From assembly GCA_021234155.1 (NCBI GenBank), contig JAJEKV010000013.1, forward strand, positions 8,755,193-8,819,192: 64,000 nt of DNA, read 5' to 3'. Source of the DNA: Isoetes taiwanensis. Lineage: Eukaryota > Streptophyta > Lycopodiopsida > Isoetales > Isoetaceae. The notes beneath the pieces were generated by a model, which saw only the letters and a list, made by a program, of their open reading frames with translations, ran no database searches and was not told the DNA's origin. The position numbers were made by a program, and so were the translations under genes. Positions 49,910 to 60,877 of this stretch are shown piece by piece (position 1 is the stretch's first letter; every line of letters starts with the position of its first letter).

Positions 49910-51113
49910 GCAAAGATGGTACGGGGGAGAGTCACTCCCCCCTGAACTGGTTTTTCAAGGTTAAGAGGAGCTACAAAGTATCTAAGATTTACCATGCATG
50001 TCTTCCCCAAAAAAGCAGAAAGCATGCCTCTCTCCAGGGCTTATCTTCCAAGAATTTCAAGAAGATTCTTTATTCTAGTTGGAAATCCTATGCCTGCCCT
50101 AAGATAAAAGTGTTCTCTTGGCTCATCCTGCACAATGCTATCCTGAGTAACACTAACATGATCAAGAGAAATTTTAAGACTGTCCATAGTGCTCTCTGCC
50201 AGCTTTGTAACAATCATGATGAATCTGTGCTACACATTTTCACTTGTCAAAGGATCCAGGACTTTTGGAGGTGGTTGACTCGGTCAGGCCTGAAAATCCC
50301 TGATTTCGACTCCATAACCAGTATTTCTCAATTTTTTCAGCTCCAGAATTCCAATGTCAATTTTACAGTTCTACAACTAGCCCTGTGGATTATCTGGAAA
50401 CATAGAAATAATGTGGCTTTGGCAAACAGGAAGTGTGACCTTAACTGGATGAAGCTCAATTTCCAATTTGAACTCATTAGATGTGCTATGGCTCATAAGG
50501 CCCTTAAATTGGAGAAGTTTGATACAGATTGGTTGAATTGGGGATCCTTCAAGTCTAACTTCTTCATTATTCATTCTGACTCTCTGATTAACTTGAATGC
50601 CTTTGTGGATTGCAGCCTTTTTGAACAGTGTGGTTCAGGTGTTCAGGGGATCAATCCTACCGGATGATGTTCCTACCCACCATTCGGGGGGCGCCTTCGT
50701 CAAAATTTTGTCGAGCTACGTTTCGGCTAAAATTCTTGCTGAAGGAAGCATACAATGCACACATCCTTCACAAGTTCATTGGAGCCAACAATCGGCTTCT
50801 TACTGAAAGGCAGTTCTCTTGCTTGCGGTCTATGTATTACTACCACAAAGGCAGATGTGAGGCTGCAGCTGGTGTGTTATTGGACATTATCCAGGTACCC
50901 ATTGATGAACTGCTGTTGTTGACCCCCTCCTGGGCTGAGATTAATTGGATGGCCCCCCCTTGCTTTTCAATGCCCCTTAATGCTACACACTCTTTCCCTG
51001 ATCTTCCTACCATCCCGGATTCTCTACTGAACTTATCCCCTACCCCATGTTCTGCTGCTCCCCCTCCAATCTCCCAGAACTCTGTTCCCTCCATCCCTGG
51101 CATATGGCTGTGA
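49910..51113 (+). pseudogene. LINE ORF2 C-terminus with zf-RVT zinc-binding domain, frameshifted
   Basis: After a frameshift near 49,900-49,930 the protein resumes (KVKRSYKVSKIYHAC, WLILHNAILSNTNM). It carries the zf-RVT signature, Cys-x2-Cys ... His-x4-Cys, read as CQLCNNHDESVLHIFTC near 50,199-50,250, and runs to 50,667. A further frame at 50,628-51,113 (LLKEAYNAHILHKFIGANNR...) probably represents the remaining C-terminal part after another slip. I do not recognise an RNase H domain there. Confidence 0.75.
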
Positions 51114-51337
51114 AGATGGTACTATTTTGACAGTCTTCTCTCGTTGCCAATGGACAATTGGATGTTTTGTTTATATTTAACTTTCTCTGATATGGGCTCT
51201 GAGCCTTATTTTGTATGTACTTAAGTTATGATTAATATAATCCTTCCTTTTCCTCAAAAAAAAAAAAAAAAAAAAAAAAAAAACTAAATTCGAGGCCTGC
51301 CCAACGCTGGACGTAAATGATCACATTTCAAAAAAGA

Positions 51338-51345
51338 ACACGTGG
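51338..51345 (+). promoter_or_regulatory. G-box / ABRE-like site upstream of LDH
   Basis: ACACGTGG lies in the 170 bp left between the LINE poly(A) and the LDH leader ATG (51,453). It is also present at 10,949-10,956 in copy A. The CACGTG core binds bZIP and bHLH factors in plants; its use here is inferred only from the motif. Confidence 0.4.
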
Positions 51346-51452
51346 TATGATACCATTGGACCACGAAATTAAATATTATCTAAGTGGTTTTTACGGACAA
51401 TCAAATTACAAAGCTGTACTACGATACGAGGCCGACCGGAAGAAGAAAAGCT

Positions 51453-52614
51453 ATGGCGGTTTCATCTCAGGTTGGAACAGCAACTCCGGCGTACTACCAT
51501 CTTTGCCGGAACCTACTGATCAATAAAATTGATACACCAATCTATTTGGCTCGAAAAACCCAGTTCAGATCCCAGGAACTAAGAAGATGCAGGGCTATGG
51601 AGGATCCATCTGCGATGGCAGAAAAGGTATCAAAAGCTGCCTGTGCCAGAGCACCAAACCAAATTTCCAGAATCGAGAACTGCAAAAGTCACAGTTGTGG
51701 GGGTCGGAAACGTGGGCATGGCCTGTGCGCAGACGATTTTGACCCAAGAAATCGCCCTTGTAGATGTAAATGCTGACAAGCTAAGAGGCGAAATGCTTGA
51801 CCTGCAGCACGGTTCTGCATTTCTGTCCAGAGCCCAAATTTCAGCCTCCACAGATTATTCTGTTTCTAAGAATTCCGACATTTGCATTGTTACCGCCGGA
51901 GCTCGGCAGAGAGAGGGCGAATCCAGGCTTTCTCTTGGAGAGCGGAATATTACCCTCTACAAATCTATCATACCCGAGCTTGTTCGCCATAGCCCAAATG
52001 CAATTTTGCTCATAATCTCCAATCCCGTGGATCTGCTGACCCAGTTTTCGTGGAAAATTTCTGGATTTCCTTCAAACAGAGTAATTGGAAGCGGAACTAA
52101 TTTGGATTCATCAAGGTTTCGGTTTTTTATTGCAGACCGGCTAAATGTGAACGCCCAAAATGTGCATGCTTATATTGTGGGAGAACACGGGGACAGTTCT
52201 GTGCCGTTATGGTCTAGTTTAACCATAGCTGGCGTTCCGGTGGTGGAATTTGCTCGGAAAATTGGGGTCCCCCATAGCCAGCGGCATCTGGAAGAAATTC
52301 ACAAGGCTGTGGTAAATGGGGCATATGAGATAATCAAGCTTAAAGGGTACACTTCGTGGGCAATTGGGTACTCTGCTGCTAGTTTGGCAAAGAGTATTCT
52401 TACGAATCAGAGAAGGATTCATCCTGTTTCTGTTCTGGCCCAAGGATTTCATGGTATTGAAGAAGAGGTTTATCTTAGCTTGCCTGCCCTTCTTGGTCGA
52501 TCCGGCGTTGTTAGTATTGCCAATTCTCAGCTTTCCGACGAGGAAAGAGTTCTTCTTCAGGCTTCTGCCAAGACTCTTTGGAGAACCCAGCAGAGCTTTA
52601 ACGCATATTTTTGA
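51453..52614 (+). CDS. L-lactate dehydrogenase with N-terminal leader
   Basis: Converts pyruvate and NADH to lactate and NAD+. The main frame (about 51,583-52,614) has the NAD-binding motif VGVGNVGMACAQTILTQ, the substrate loop GARQREGESR, ISNPVD, the catalytic-His motif GEHGDSS, and GYTSWAIGYSAAS, and it ends ...LWRTQQSFNAYF. No intron interrupts it. Upstream, another frame opens at ATG 51,453 (MAVSSQVGTATPAYYHL..., ...RRCRAMEDPSAMAEKVSKAA); it is rich in Ser, Ala and Arg and poor in acids, like a plastid transit peptide with an internal MEDPSAMAEK start. Leader and enzyme are one frame apart at about 51,640, so either a one-base consensus error or a start within MEDPSAM applies. Residues before EIALVD are about four shorter than in plant LDHs I know (usually ...DLADEIALVD), which could be a deletion or an error. 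Confidence 0.88.
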
Positions 52615-52668
52615 ACCAGAAGTCGTTTCGTTCTTACAAGGTTTTGCAAATAAACTAATTTACAAGGT

Positions 52669-53003
52669 CTTACAAGGTTCAAGCTAATTGGGTGCACATG
52701 AAACTTGAAGAAATAAGAGCTGCTATTGCATGCAATGAAAACTTGAAGAAATACGAGCTGCTATTGCATGCAATGAGGTACATGCAACTCTTTCACTAAT
52801 GTTTTGAGATTGATACAAGTTGCACTTTTTTTAGTGTGCACGTAATGCCATTGCTGAAACCGTATTTAGCCACAGAACTGCTATAAAGAATAAGTTCATA
52901 AACTGGATGGAAACGAAGATGCTTGATGTACGCTTGTATACTACTATAAATGGTGTTGACGATTGTGGTGAATTTGATTATAGTGATAGCATTGCAATAT
53001 GCA
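52669..53003 (+). pseudogene. hAT transposase C-terminal remnant 1
   Basis: Just after the LDH stop, the sequence reads NWVHMKLEEIRAAIACNE and, further on, a segment related to ASNAIAETVFSHRTAIKNK and WMETKMLDVRLY plus INGVDDC. This is the pattern of the hAT dimerisation region. It is a near-copy of 59,930-60,378, with a short internal duplication of the CTTGAAGAAAT segment. No full domain is open. Copy A equivalent is about 12,205-12,515. Confidence 0.6.
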
Positions 53004-54763
53004 AAAAGAGTGCTAGTCATCAAATCCACAATGGTACAAGTGATCCTCTTGTACTTTGACGTGTCTATAACAGTTTATATTTCAATATATTATTGTGTCT
53101 ATAAATTTCAGATTTCTAATGTTACATTTTACTTCTCTTAATGGGATTTTCTAGTTTTATTAAATTGGACTTTGTTCAATACTTTAGTTTTCAATTGGAC
53201 ACGTCCTACTCAATTTTAGGATGTCCAATTAGTTTTAGGATTAAAAGGATTTTTATATATCTTAAATGATAAGGATACAATAGATATTTTAATGTCTGTG
53301 AAGACTAAGAGTCCATGGGACCCAAATAATGGGCTTGTACAATTATTCCCATTAAAAGATTAAAAAACCCTTGCCTCGAAATGTTCCAAGGTAAAAGTTT
53401 TGGCAATCATTCCATATATAAAGCAGTATATTTTCTGTTCTTAAAAAATAGGGGAGTAATTTTTCTGGGCTGAGCACAGCCCTGGCCCTGACACGTATAT
53501 GTCCATTGCATTTTCCAATTCCAATAAAAAAGAAAATCTCCAGCCCGCCACGTGCTAGAGGCATTAATGTGTGTTCAGACACAATTACGAGATCATGACA
53601 ATAACAATGACACGTGTGCATCATTGATTGCAAGGCATTAATGTGTGTTCAGACGCATTTATGTAAAAGGCAAAAGTTTTCTGGCTATGGCGTGTTCTGC
53701 AACTGTGGCTAAAGCATCTCCTCCGGCTATGCAATCGCCCTCATGCAGCGCCCAGCAGCATCAAGCTCTTCAGTCTGTTACAGTGATGTCGCATTAGCCC
53801 ACATTTAATTGTTGAAGCGAATGGACTTGAGAGCAGTAGCGGCAGCTTAGAGTCTGAGGTAATGCTGCATTTTTGTTTTTTTTTTTTCAAACCCTGCTGC
53901 TCAAAATTACAGTTCCGGCAATATCTGGCCTCAATAACTTTTCATTTTCTCTATTGTACAAGATACCGTTTAGGCGAAGTCGTTGCTGTAACCATGTGCG
54001 ACATCTGTGAAGCTACTTGCTTTCAACAGAAGGAAAATCATTGATCTACCGACATAGATTGTTGAGATTGCTGAGCAACCCAAAGCGATTTTGTGCACCA
54101 CAAGGTAATCTGTCTACAAACAACCGGAGCAAGCAAATAATAGTCTGGTGTATCGTCTCTTTCTTGCTAATTCTTCTTGCAAATGGGGACACAACTAATT
54201 GTATACACGGATCATCCAAAGTGGTCAAATTCACCTGCAATCTTCTTATCTGTCTCCTTCAATTTTGTCCACCAACATCAGAGAATTTGGAATCAAAACT
54301 TACAGTATACATCTTTGGTCTGCCTCCTGCCGGTTCTTAACATAGAAATCGGATGCTGACAAATTCGTGCTTTCGCTGCGCAATCCGGTTTCTTTGATAC
54401 GATTCCCACCCAGATTCAGCCCGTCCGACTGCTCAATCAATGTGTCTGTGTCCTGCGTTGTTCTATCTGTGCCCTGCGCCGGTCGCCCCTTTTTTAAAAC
54501 CGACCTAGTTGCCATGCCACTGCCTTTTATTATTATTTTTTAACACACATTTCAAATTAACAACACACATCTCATTCTCCAACTAGCCTAACAAATGCTG
54601 GATGACCATTTCTAACAGCAACCACTTATCTGCAAGAAGGTGGATTTCCGAAGATGTATAAACTTGCAAAAAAAAGGAAGACCTATTTATTTATGTTGAG
54701 GATCAAAGTCACCCGTGCAAATAAACTATAAGTATTACCAATTTGTGCAAGACACCCAAGCAT
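53004..54763. other. Intergenic stretch between hAT remnant and retroposon
   Basis: AT-rich sequence with short open frames only. Nothing convincing is seen. A possible coding patch reads IAEQPKAILCTTR before a GTAATC at about 54,060-54,107, but the copies disagree there. Copy A equivalent is 12,516-14,180. Confidence 0.4.
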
Positions 54764-54782
54764 GAAATGCTTTTCTTTCTTG

Positions 54783-55948
54783 GGAGATCGATGTTAGGGC
54801 AAAACGGAAGCGGCTAGGACGTTGGCGGGAGAGGCTTCCGCCCGCTTCTCCTTGCCTTCGGATCAGCAGCGAAGCATGAAGATGATCTTTGAAGATGGCT
54901 GCCAGGCCAAGACACTCCTTTGCTGTAAGATTAGTTCTTCACAAGTTTTTTCCAGGTTTTTCTTGAGACATAATCTGGGGGTGGTCTACAATCCTGTTTC
55001 TTTTCCACCGTATTAGTTCATATCTTCCTTGCAGCTGTCTATGGCTGGGTCGACCTGGGATGAAATGAAGAAATACAGGCTGAATTGTTGCAAATTGTAG
55101 CAGGTTTAAGTCTTTGGATTATTTCTGGATAAACTTATCCAAAGATATACAATCTCGCATTGATTTAGAGTGTCATGGTTTTATTCTTACCCTTTCTTCC
55201 TGGCAGAAAGACTAAATAGGTGGTTCAGATAAATGATCAGATACCCACGCAATTTTAGTCTTCTTTTGCTTATAATGCAAGTAGGTGGAATGGATTAGAC
55301 TGGAGTGGATTGCCGAGCTAGGGATATGCTGATCTATACATCATGTACCGGGCTCTAGAGGGAGGAGTCTGGCGGCTGGGCATATTCTTTGTCTAGCTAG
55401 CTTCAGGTTGAATGCTTATCCCGACAATGCAGCATCTGTTCCAATTTAATGTTCATGATGATTTGCTTGCTTATGAGGTGAGGAACTAGAATTCAAGAAG
55501 CAGTGGCAGCTTCTATGAGCAGAGTGGCAGGCTGCTCTTCTAATACTGGTCCATTTTCTCTACCACCTTCTTAGTGCCTTGGTAAGAGTAATGCAGCTTG
55601 GTGATAGGGTTTGTCCACCTATCCCGCTTCAAAAGTTATATGCAGGTAGAAGTGATGGTGACTGTCTATCGATGTCTGTTGTATTTAGTGGAGGATGTAT
55701 GGGCTCCTTCATGGACAATGAAAGTGGAAGACTCCTTCTGTGGTGACCCTTTCAGTTGATTCAGAAGACACTGAGAAGTCTTTTGTTTTCTTCCTGCTCA
55801 GCATAAGTCTCAATTCATGGAGGACGAAGAGGTTGAGTTTACTCCTGTAGTACTCCTCCTTGAAGATTGAAACATTGTACTCTGTACTTTTTATATATAA
55901 TACAAAAGTTCTCCTTGCCTCCAAAAAAAAAAAAAAAAAAAAAAAAAA
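54783..55948 (+). mobile_element. Retroposon or processed copy with 19-bp target-site duplication
   Basis: A 1,166-bp insert ends in 26 consecutive A (55,923-55,948) and is flanked by a perfect 19-bp direct repeat GAAATGCTTTTCTTTCTTG at 54,764-54,782 and 55,949-55,967. This is the signature of LINE-mediated retroposition. Its 3' end reads ...TATATATAATACAAAAGTTC before the A tract. Content is degenerate: the longest open stretch is AGEASARFSLPSDQQRS...EDGCQAKTLLCC near 54,822-54,925, and I do not recognise the source. It could be a 5'-truncated LINE of another family or a processed pseudogene. Confidence 0.85.
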
Positions 55949-55967
55949 GAAATGCTTTTCTTTCTTG

Positions 55968-58900
55968 ATACTCGTTTCATTTTGCCCAAAAGTTAACATT
56001 TATAAAATTTATACTCTTTTGTAGTTATCAATGGGATCTGAGGTCCCATCGACGTTTGGAACAGATAATTATAATTTTTTAGCTGCTAAAAGTGCTAGCT
56101 GCACACAATAAAGAATAAAATATCAGGTGCAACGACACAACCAAAGCTAAATTTCCCTTGATTCCGTAGGTAAAACAAAACCCTAATTGCAAGTTGCACA
56201 TTGGAGCAGGATAATAAAGGGGAGGGCTGTCATTTTAAGTTTCAAGTTGAGGCGAGTATTAGTAAGTCTCATGCCCACAACATTATGTGAATTTAGTTGA
56301 GGAATCTATCAAACGTTGGGCATTAAAGTGGCTCTAACTGTACATGTTTGGAACTAAAGAAATTTATCGCCGTGGCATTAGCAAGCCTCACCCTCACAAT
56401 ACTGTATGAATTGAGGAATTTATCAGACATTGGACATTAAAGTGGCTCCAACTGCACATGTTTGGAGCTAAAGAAATGTCTTGTAATGATAATACTATAC
56501 AATCAGGAATAAAGAAGTAGATTATGATGACTATTGAGGGTTAAAGACGGCCAATAGCATTTGTGCTTTGTTTTAAACCAGTAAAGAGAATAGTGGGTCT
56601 GACAAAATCAGATTTGTTTCCTAGTTTTGCCTGAGGCCGCGGTTTGTTAGAGTTCAACAGTTCAAGTGGCAGCATATAACTTAGACCTGGCATTCCACAC
56701 GTTTGACATTGTTTTGAAGTTATCTCACATTTAGATCCATTACCTGTTATCTTGATTAAGAAAAACTTTTGGTCATTGTTGTGCAAATGTATCATTGACT
56801 ATAAATTAGCCCTGGTCGTATAATTTTTATTTCTTCATGCTCAATGAATATAGTCAGGTTCGAATCCTAAGGAGCAGTTTATTTATTCGTAATGCATTGG
56901 TTTTTAGGCCACTGGATATTTGTTTAAGTATTTTCTAGGGATTTTATGCTCGGTATTCCATTTCCAGGGAGTTCCCATTGTGACGGTTGATACTTTACGA
57001 GGTATATTTTATGTTGGTCATGGTCCAGGATTATTCTCTTCTTCGAGCATCACAGATCAAGCCAAAGTATGGTACCAAATATAACATTTCATAACCATTA
57101 TGGCTAACTAATTGGCTAAAACATTCGAATGTTTATGGGAACGCCCTGCATGAACATTACTAGGATCCTCTCGAGTTATGAACTCTATCACTATAGGTTC
57201 TACTATCTTGAAAAGATAAAATGCATGCAATAGTATCTAATCTGGTACTTGGTATAAGGAAAAATCCTTTCCCTGACCATCTACACACACAACTCTAAAT
57301 ATCTGCTCTACCAGTTAATTTAGAAGCATCCAACAATACATATAAACTGATCCATTATACCCAATAGATCATCTAAGACAACCCTACCTCCAAATGCATG
57401 ACTGTTTACAAATCTACGCCAAATTTGACCAATCCCATCTCTTACAGCAAAATTCTTAACGCCTTTGAGACCTGCTTCACTTTTTCTTCATGAGACAAAA
57501 TATGACTTCTCTGCAAGAAGAAAAAACTGATGGCGAAGAAATGAAACACTGAGCTCAAACAGATTGCAACTATGAAAGTTATACTTTGCTCTCGCGTGTG
57601 CCATCAAAACTGCTAGAATGGAACTTACCCATATCATATTCTTGCTAATTGGAACAATCCCATGGAATATTTCAGAATATTTCAGGAGTATACGAAACTC
57701 CCTTCCATGTCCAAGATTCTCAACTTGGAAATCCAACAAGAGAAAGAAGAATGTTTCTTTATAATGTCCCTTTCTCACTGGTCGAAAAACCTGCCAAGAA
57801 TTTGGAATAGGCTTATGCTTAATTGTTGTCTTTTCTTGTCATTTCTTTGCCACTTTCTTAGTCAATCTCATCTTCACCCAAAAAAAAAAATAAAAAAAAA
57901 TAAAATTCTATGTTTTTGGATGTGTTATGGGAGATGTCTTTTTAGTTTGCAAAAAAAATGAAAAAGCAAAACAGAACTGACAACATCTATAACACACCCA
58001 AAACAAAATAATCAATATTTTCTGTGAATAATCAGAGAGTTGCATGCTGGACAATGACATATTCATTATAATATTTGGAAGAGACAATTGCCGCTGTGCA
58101 AAAAGGTGTGAGTCATTGTCTTGAGATGTAAACTTAATTACTTATTACAAGAAATTTATCACAGCGGCCAAGGCCGTCGTGAATATTTCTCTTCTTCTAA
58201 ATCCATTAGGGAGGAATTTGTGTCATTTGGAGCCAAGTGAAAACCATCTCCAAGCGGATTCCAAGCCATGATGCTTTGCCCTCATATTGAAGAAAATAGT
58301 GTTATTTCAAGTCTTCCACAATGAGGTTCAAATTTTAAGATTCACTTTGCGAGCATGAGTTAGATGTGTGTTTTAGAAGTAAAAAATTAAATAGCTCCCC
58401 GTCAACTAAGGAAAATTGCCATTTTAACATTGAAATATTGAAGCTAAATGATTATGATCTAAAACGATGTTGTCAAAAACCCTATTTGATCATGAATTGC
58501 ATTAAGAGCAGGAGGCTATTTCTGGAGAATGATCCATGCCTATTCACTAATCCATTTAGTAAGAACTTGCCAAGGCCATTATTGATGATTCTACACCATC
58601 AGAGTTCCAGAATCTGCATGATGGGTTATTTTTGCATTTTCAACATGTGTTGATCCAATATTGGGGTCAAATTGATCGAAAAACCCCATGTTTCCTTTAG
58701 AACCAAACCACTTAATTGATCCTTGAGCTTCTCTACATTAGGTGTATTAGATTGCTTCTAGTCTCACCCAAAAACCATGCTACTAGTCCATTTGTGGCTA
58801 TTGGTAGTGGCTAATTAGTCAAACAAATTAAAAAATATATCTACATACAACGTAGCAGATGACATCACAGAAGATGTTCAACTTGGTGCAAAAAATACTG

Positions 58901-59330
58901 TGTATAGAAGATGGTGAGTGTAAAAGGATAGTGAGTTTTAAAAATATTTTCATACACAATGTTTGGGAGATGAAAAAACCAGATGGCATTTCTTGCAGCC
59001 ACAATCCGTCTTGCCACATTCAGCCTTGAGTTGCGGTGGTTTTGACGGTAGGTAATGGCGGTGAATGCCAAACCAAGACTGAAGACTGTGTAAATCCCCA
59101 CAAGCTATGGCGGCAGCTATTTCCCGTAGATTAACAACGCGGACGCTCCAGATGGATGTCCTAGTACACGAACGCTCTATATCGATGCGCTGGTGTGAGA
59201 ATCTATGGAATCCAATCTGCAAACTGCTTTTCATTCTTTGCTTTTATAAAAAAAATAAAGCAAAATACTGCGCCCATGGATTTCTTTGCAAAGATAAAAC
59301 CTACCGCACCAACAAATGAGGATGCCCATC
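55968..59330. other. Intergenic stretch, no gene recognised
   Basis: Long AT-rich region with several open frames of 60-100 codons on either strand (for example 57,488-57,778 minus, 58,366-58,653 plus and 58,950-59,234 minus) that show no family signature and are not kept in copy A (15,338-18,658). One internal near-repeat is visible: GGAATCTATCAAACGTTGGG at 56,302-56,321 and a related line at 56,417-56,440, both followed by ATTAAAGTGGCTC. Confidence 0.45.
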
Positions 59331-59727
59331 TTTAGAGTTTGGGACGTGATATATCTCGCCCTTTTTTGTGGTATATCCGGCCACCCCCATCGGCCAGGTT
59401 GTATATCTGGCCAAAAAGTGGTATATTCGGCCAAAAACCAGGTGCGAAACTACGCGGCGAGGTCGAGATCTTTGGTCGGATCATTCTTGCAGCTCCATGG
59501 GCAGCTTGAACTGCTTTAAAAGCACTTCCAATTGGTTTATCTACCTCTTTAACTCTGCAATGATGAAGAGAGGAAGCGATTTGAGCTCAGGTAGTTGCCG
59601 CACTGATCAAAAAATGGCTCAAAATAGTTGGTTTTGAGCTTGAAATTGCGAAGTGCACAATGGCTGATAACGTGTGGTCGAATATACTACAAAAAAGGGC
59701 CGGATATACCACGTCCCGAACTCTAAA
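59331..59727. mobile_element. MITE-like element with about 55-bp terminal inverted repeats
   Basis: The left end TTTAGAGTTTGGGACGTG continues through a C-rich and T-rich stretch to GTGGTATATCCGGCCA. The right end is its inverse: read on the minus strand from 59,727 it gives TTTAGAGTTCGGGACGTG, then GGTATATCCGGCCC and CTTTTTTGTAGTATATTCG. Inside the left arm the motif GGTATATCCGGCC is repeated in variants near 59,370, 59,400 and 59,420. No coding capacity. I could not identify a target-site duplication. Confidence 0.75.
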
Positions 59728-59789
59728 TACAGTTGTCGAACAAATGAGCCTATAGCTGAATTTGCTAAAGAAGTGTCAACAGTAGCAAA

Positions 59790-60378
59790 AGGTTCAATGA
59801 AGAAGAATTGAAAGAGCTCATATCTTTCTATGGAACATCACAGAAAGTGATATCGATTGATGGTAAGAAAGAGGTCTCACCTTTGACTGATGGGCAAGCT
59901 TTGCGAAGAGAATATGTTGAATCCAATTTATATGTTCAAGCTAATTGGGTGCACATGAAACTTGAAGAAATAAGAGTTGCTATTGCATGCAATGAGGTAC
60001 ATGCAGACTCTTTCAGTAATGTCTTGAAATTGATACAAGTTGCACTTTTTCAATGTGCAAGTAATGCCATTGCTGAAACCGTATTTAGCCATAGAACTGC
60101 TATAAAGAAAACTGCTATAAAGAATAATAAAGAATAAGTTCATAAACTGGATGGAAACGAAGATGCTTGATGTATGCTTGTATGTTGAAATTGATAAAGT
60201 TGCACTTTTTCAATGTGCAAGTAATGCCATTGCTGAAACCGTATTTAGCCATAGAACTGCCATAAAGAATAAGTTCATAAACTGGATGGAAACGAAGATG
60301 CTTGATGTATGCTTGTATATTACCATAAATGGTGTTGACGATTGTGGTGATTTTGATTATAGTGATAGCATTAGTTGA
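59790..60378 (+). pseudogene. hAT transposase C-terminal remnant 2 with internal duplication
   Basis: The frame 59,808-60,137 reads ELISFYGTSQKVISIDGKK..., QALRREYVESNLYVQANW and ASNAIAETVFSHRTAIKK. The next frame repeats ASNAIAETVFSHRTAIKNKF and goes on to NWMETKMLDVCLYITINGVD and FDYSDS. The C-terminal part matches the hAT dimerisation region in order and spacing. A segment is tandemly duplicated with a 160-bp period (GTTGCACTTTTTCAATGTGC at 60,039 and 60,199). DNA-binding and DDE parts are absent. It is either a transposon fossil or a piece of a hAT-derived host gene. Confidence 0.65.
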
Positions 60379-60877
60379 GTGTGGGAATGTTTTCTTGAGC
60401 CTATTGCAATACTCTATGTTTTAATTCACTGGTCTTAAAGTTCCCAGTGGGCATTCTTCTATTGCGTATTAGTTTTTTAGCTTCTATTTTGAGTAGATAT
60501 GGTTTCAACTGCAAGGGTCATGGTTGGAAAGTCATTTTGGTACTCTTTGTTGTTGCTTCATTGCTGCGTCCTACCACCAGCTTCTCGCGTTCTCGCCAAC
60601 CAATGTAGCAGGTCATGTGCATGCACTAAGAAATTAACCTCGAAAAACTCAACAAAAATTTACGTGCGAAACATAAGCTCATTAAATGTAAAATCCGCTA
60701 TAAAGCTGTGGAGGCAGCATCAACCTCATTGATTTTAAAATGTTCATCTCCATTGGCTGCTTTCCAGACAGATATTTGCAGAGTGGTGCCAAAAATGGAT
60801 GCAGATGTAAAAAAAGCTGAAATTTCTGGGGACGTCGTGGAAAAGCATTCACAGCTCTCCTCCTGAGTTTTAGTACA
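60379..60877. other. Spacer between hAT remnant and RRP40 3' end
   Basis: Downstream region of the minus-strand RRP40 gene; likely contains its 3' UTR. No separate gene is supported. Confidence 0.45.

Larger units (their letters stand above)
47138..51283 (+). mobile_element. 5'-truncated L1-type LINE with poly(A) tail
   Basis: Recognisable coding starts at about 47,138 (YASTDPHEREPMW), within the endonuclease domain, so the first half of the endonuclease and all of ORF1 are missing. ORF2 then runs through reverse transcriptase and a zinc-knuckle C-terminus, followed by a 3' UTR and 28 consecutive A at 51,256-51,283. Truncation at the 5' end and a terminal poly(A) are the hallmarks of target-primed reverse transcription. 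I could not identify a target-site duplication; only a weak AGGCCT match is shared between the flanks. The element sits about 170 bp upstream of the LDH leader ATG, in the same orientation. Confidence 0.92.

Noticed and set aside
47006-51300. AGGCCT shared by both LINE flanks as a target-site duplication
   Set aside because: Only six bases, not adjacent to the poly(A), and absent in copy A on one side.
55940-57000. Near-repeats around 56,300-56,480 as a CRISPR-like array
   Set aside because: Only two imperfect units, no regular spacers, and a eukaryotic context.
59243-59260. TATA-like TTTTATAAAAG before a minus-strand 94-codon frame
   Set aside because: It is only about a dozen bases from the ATG, and the frame is not conserved in copy A.
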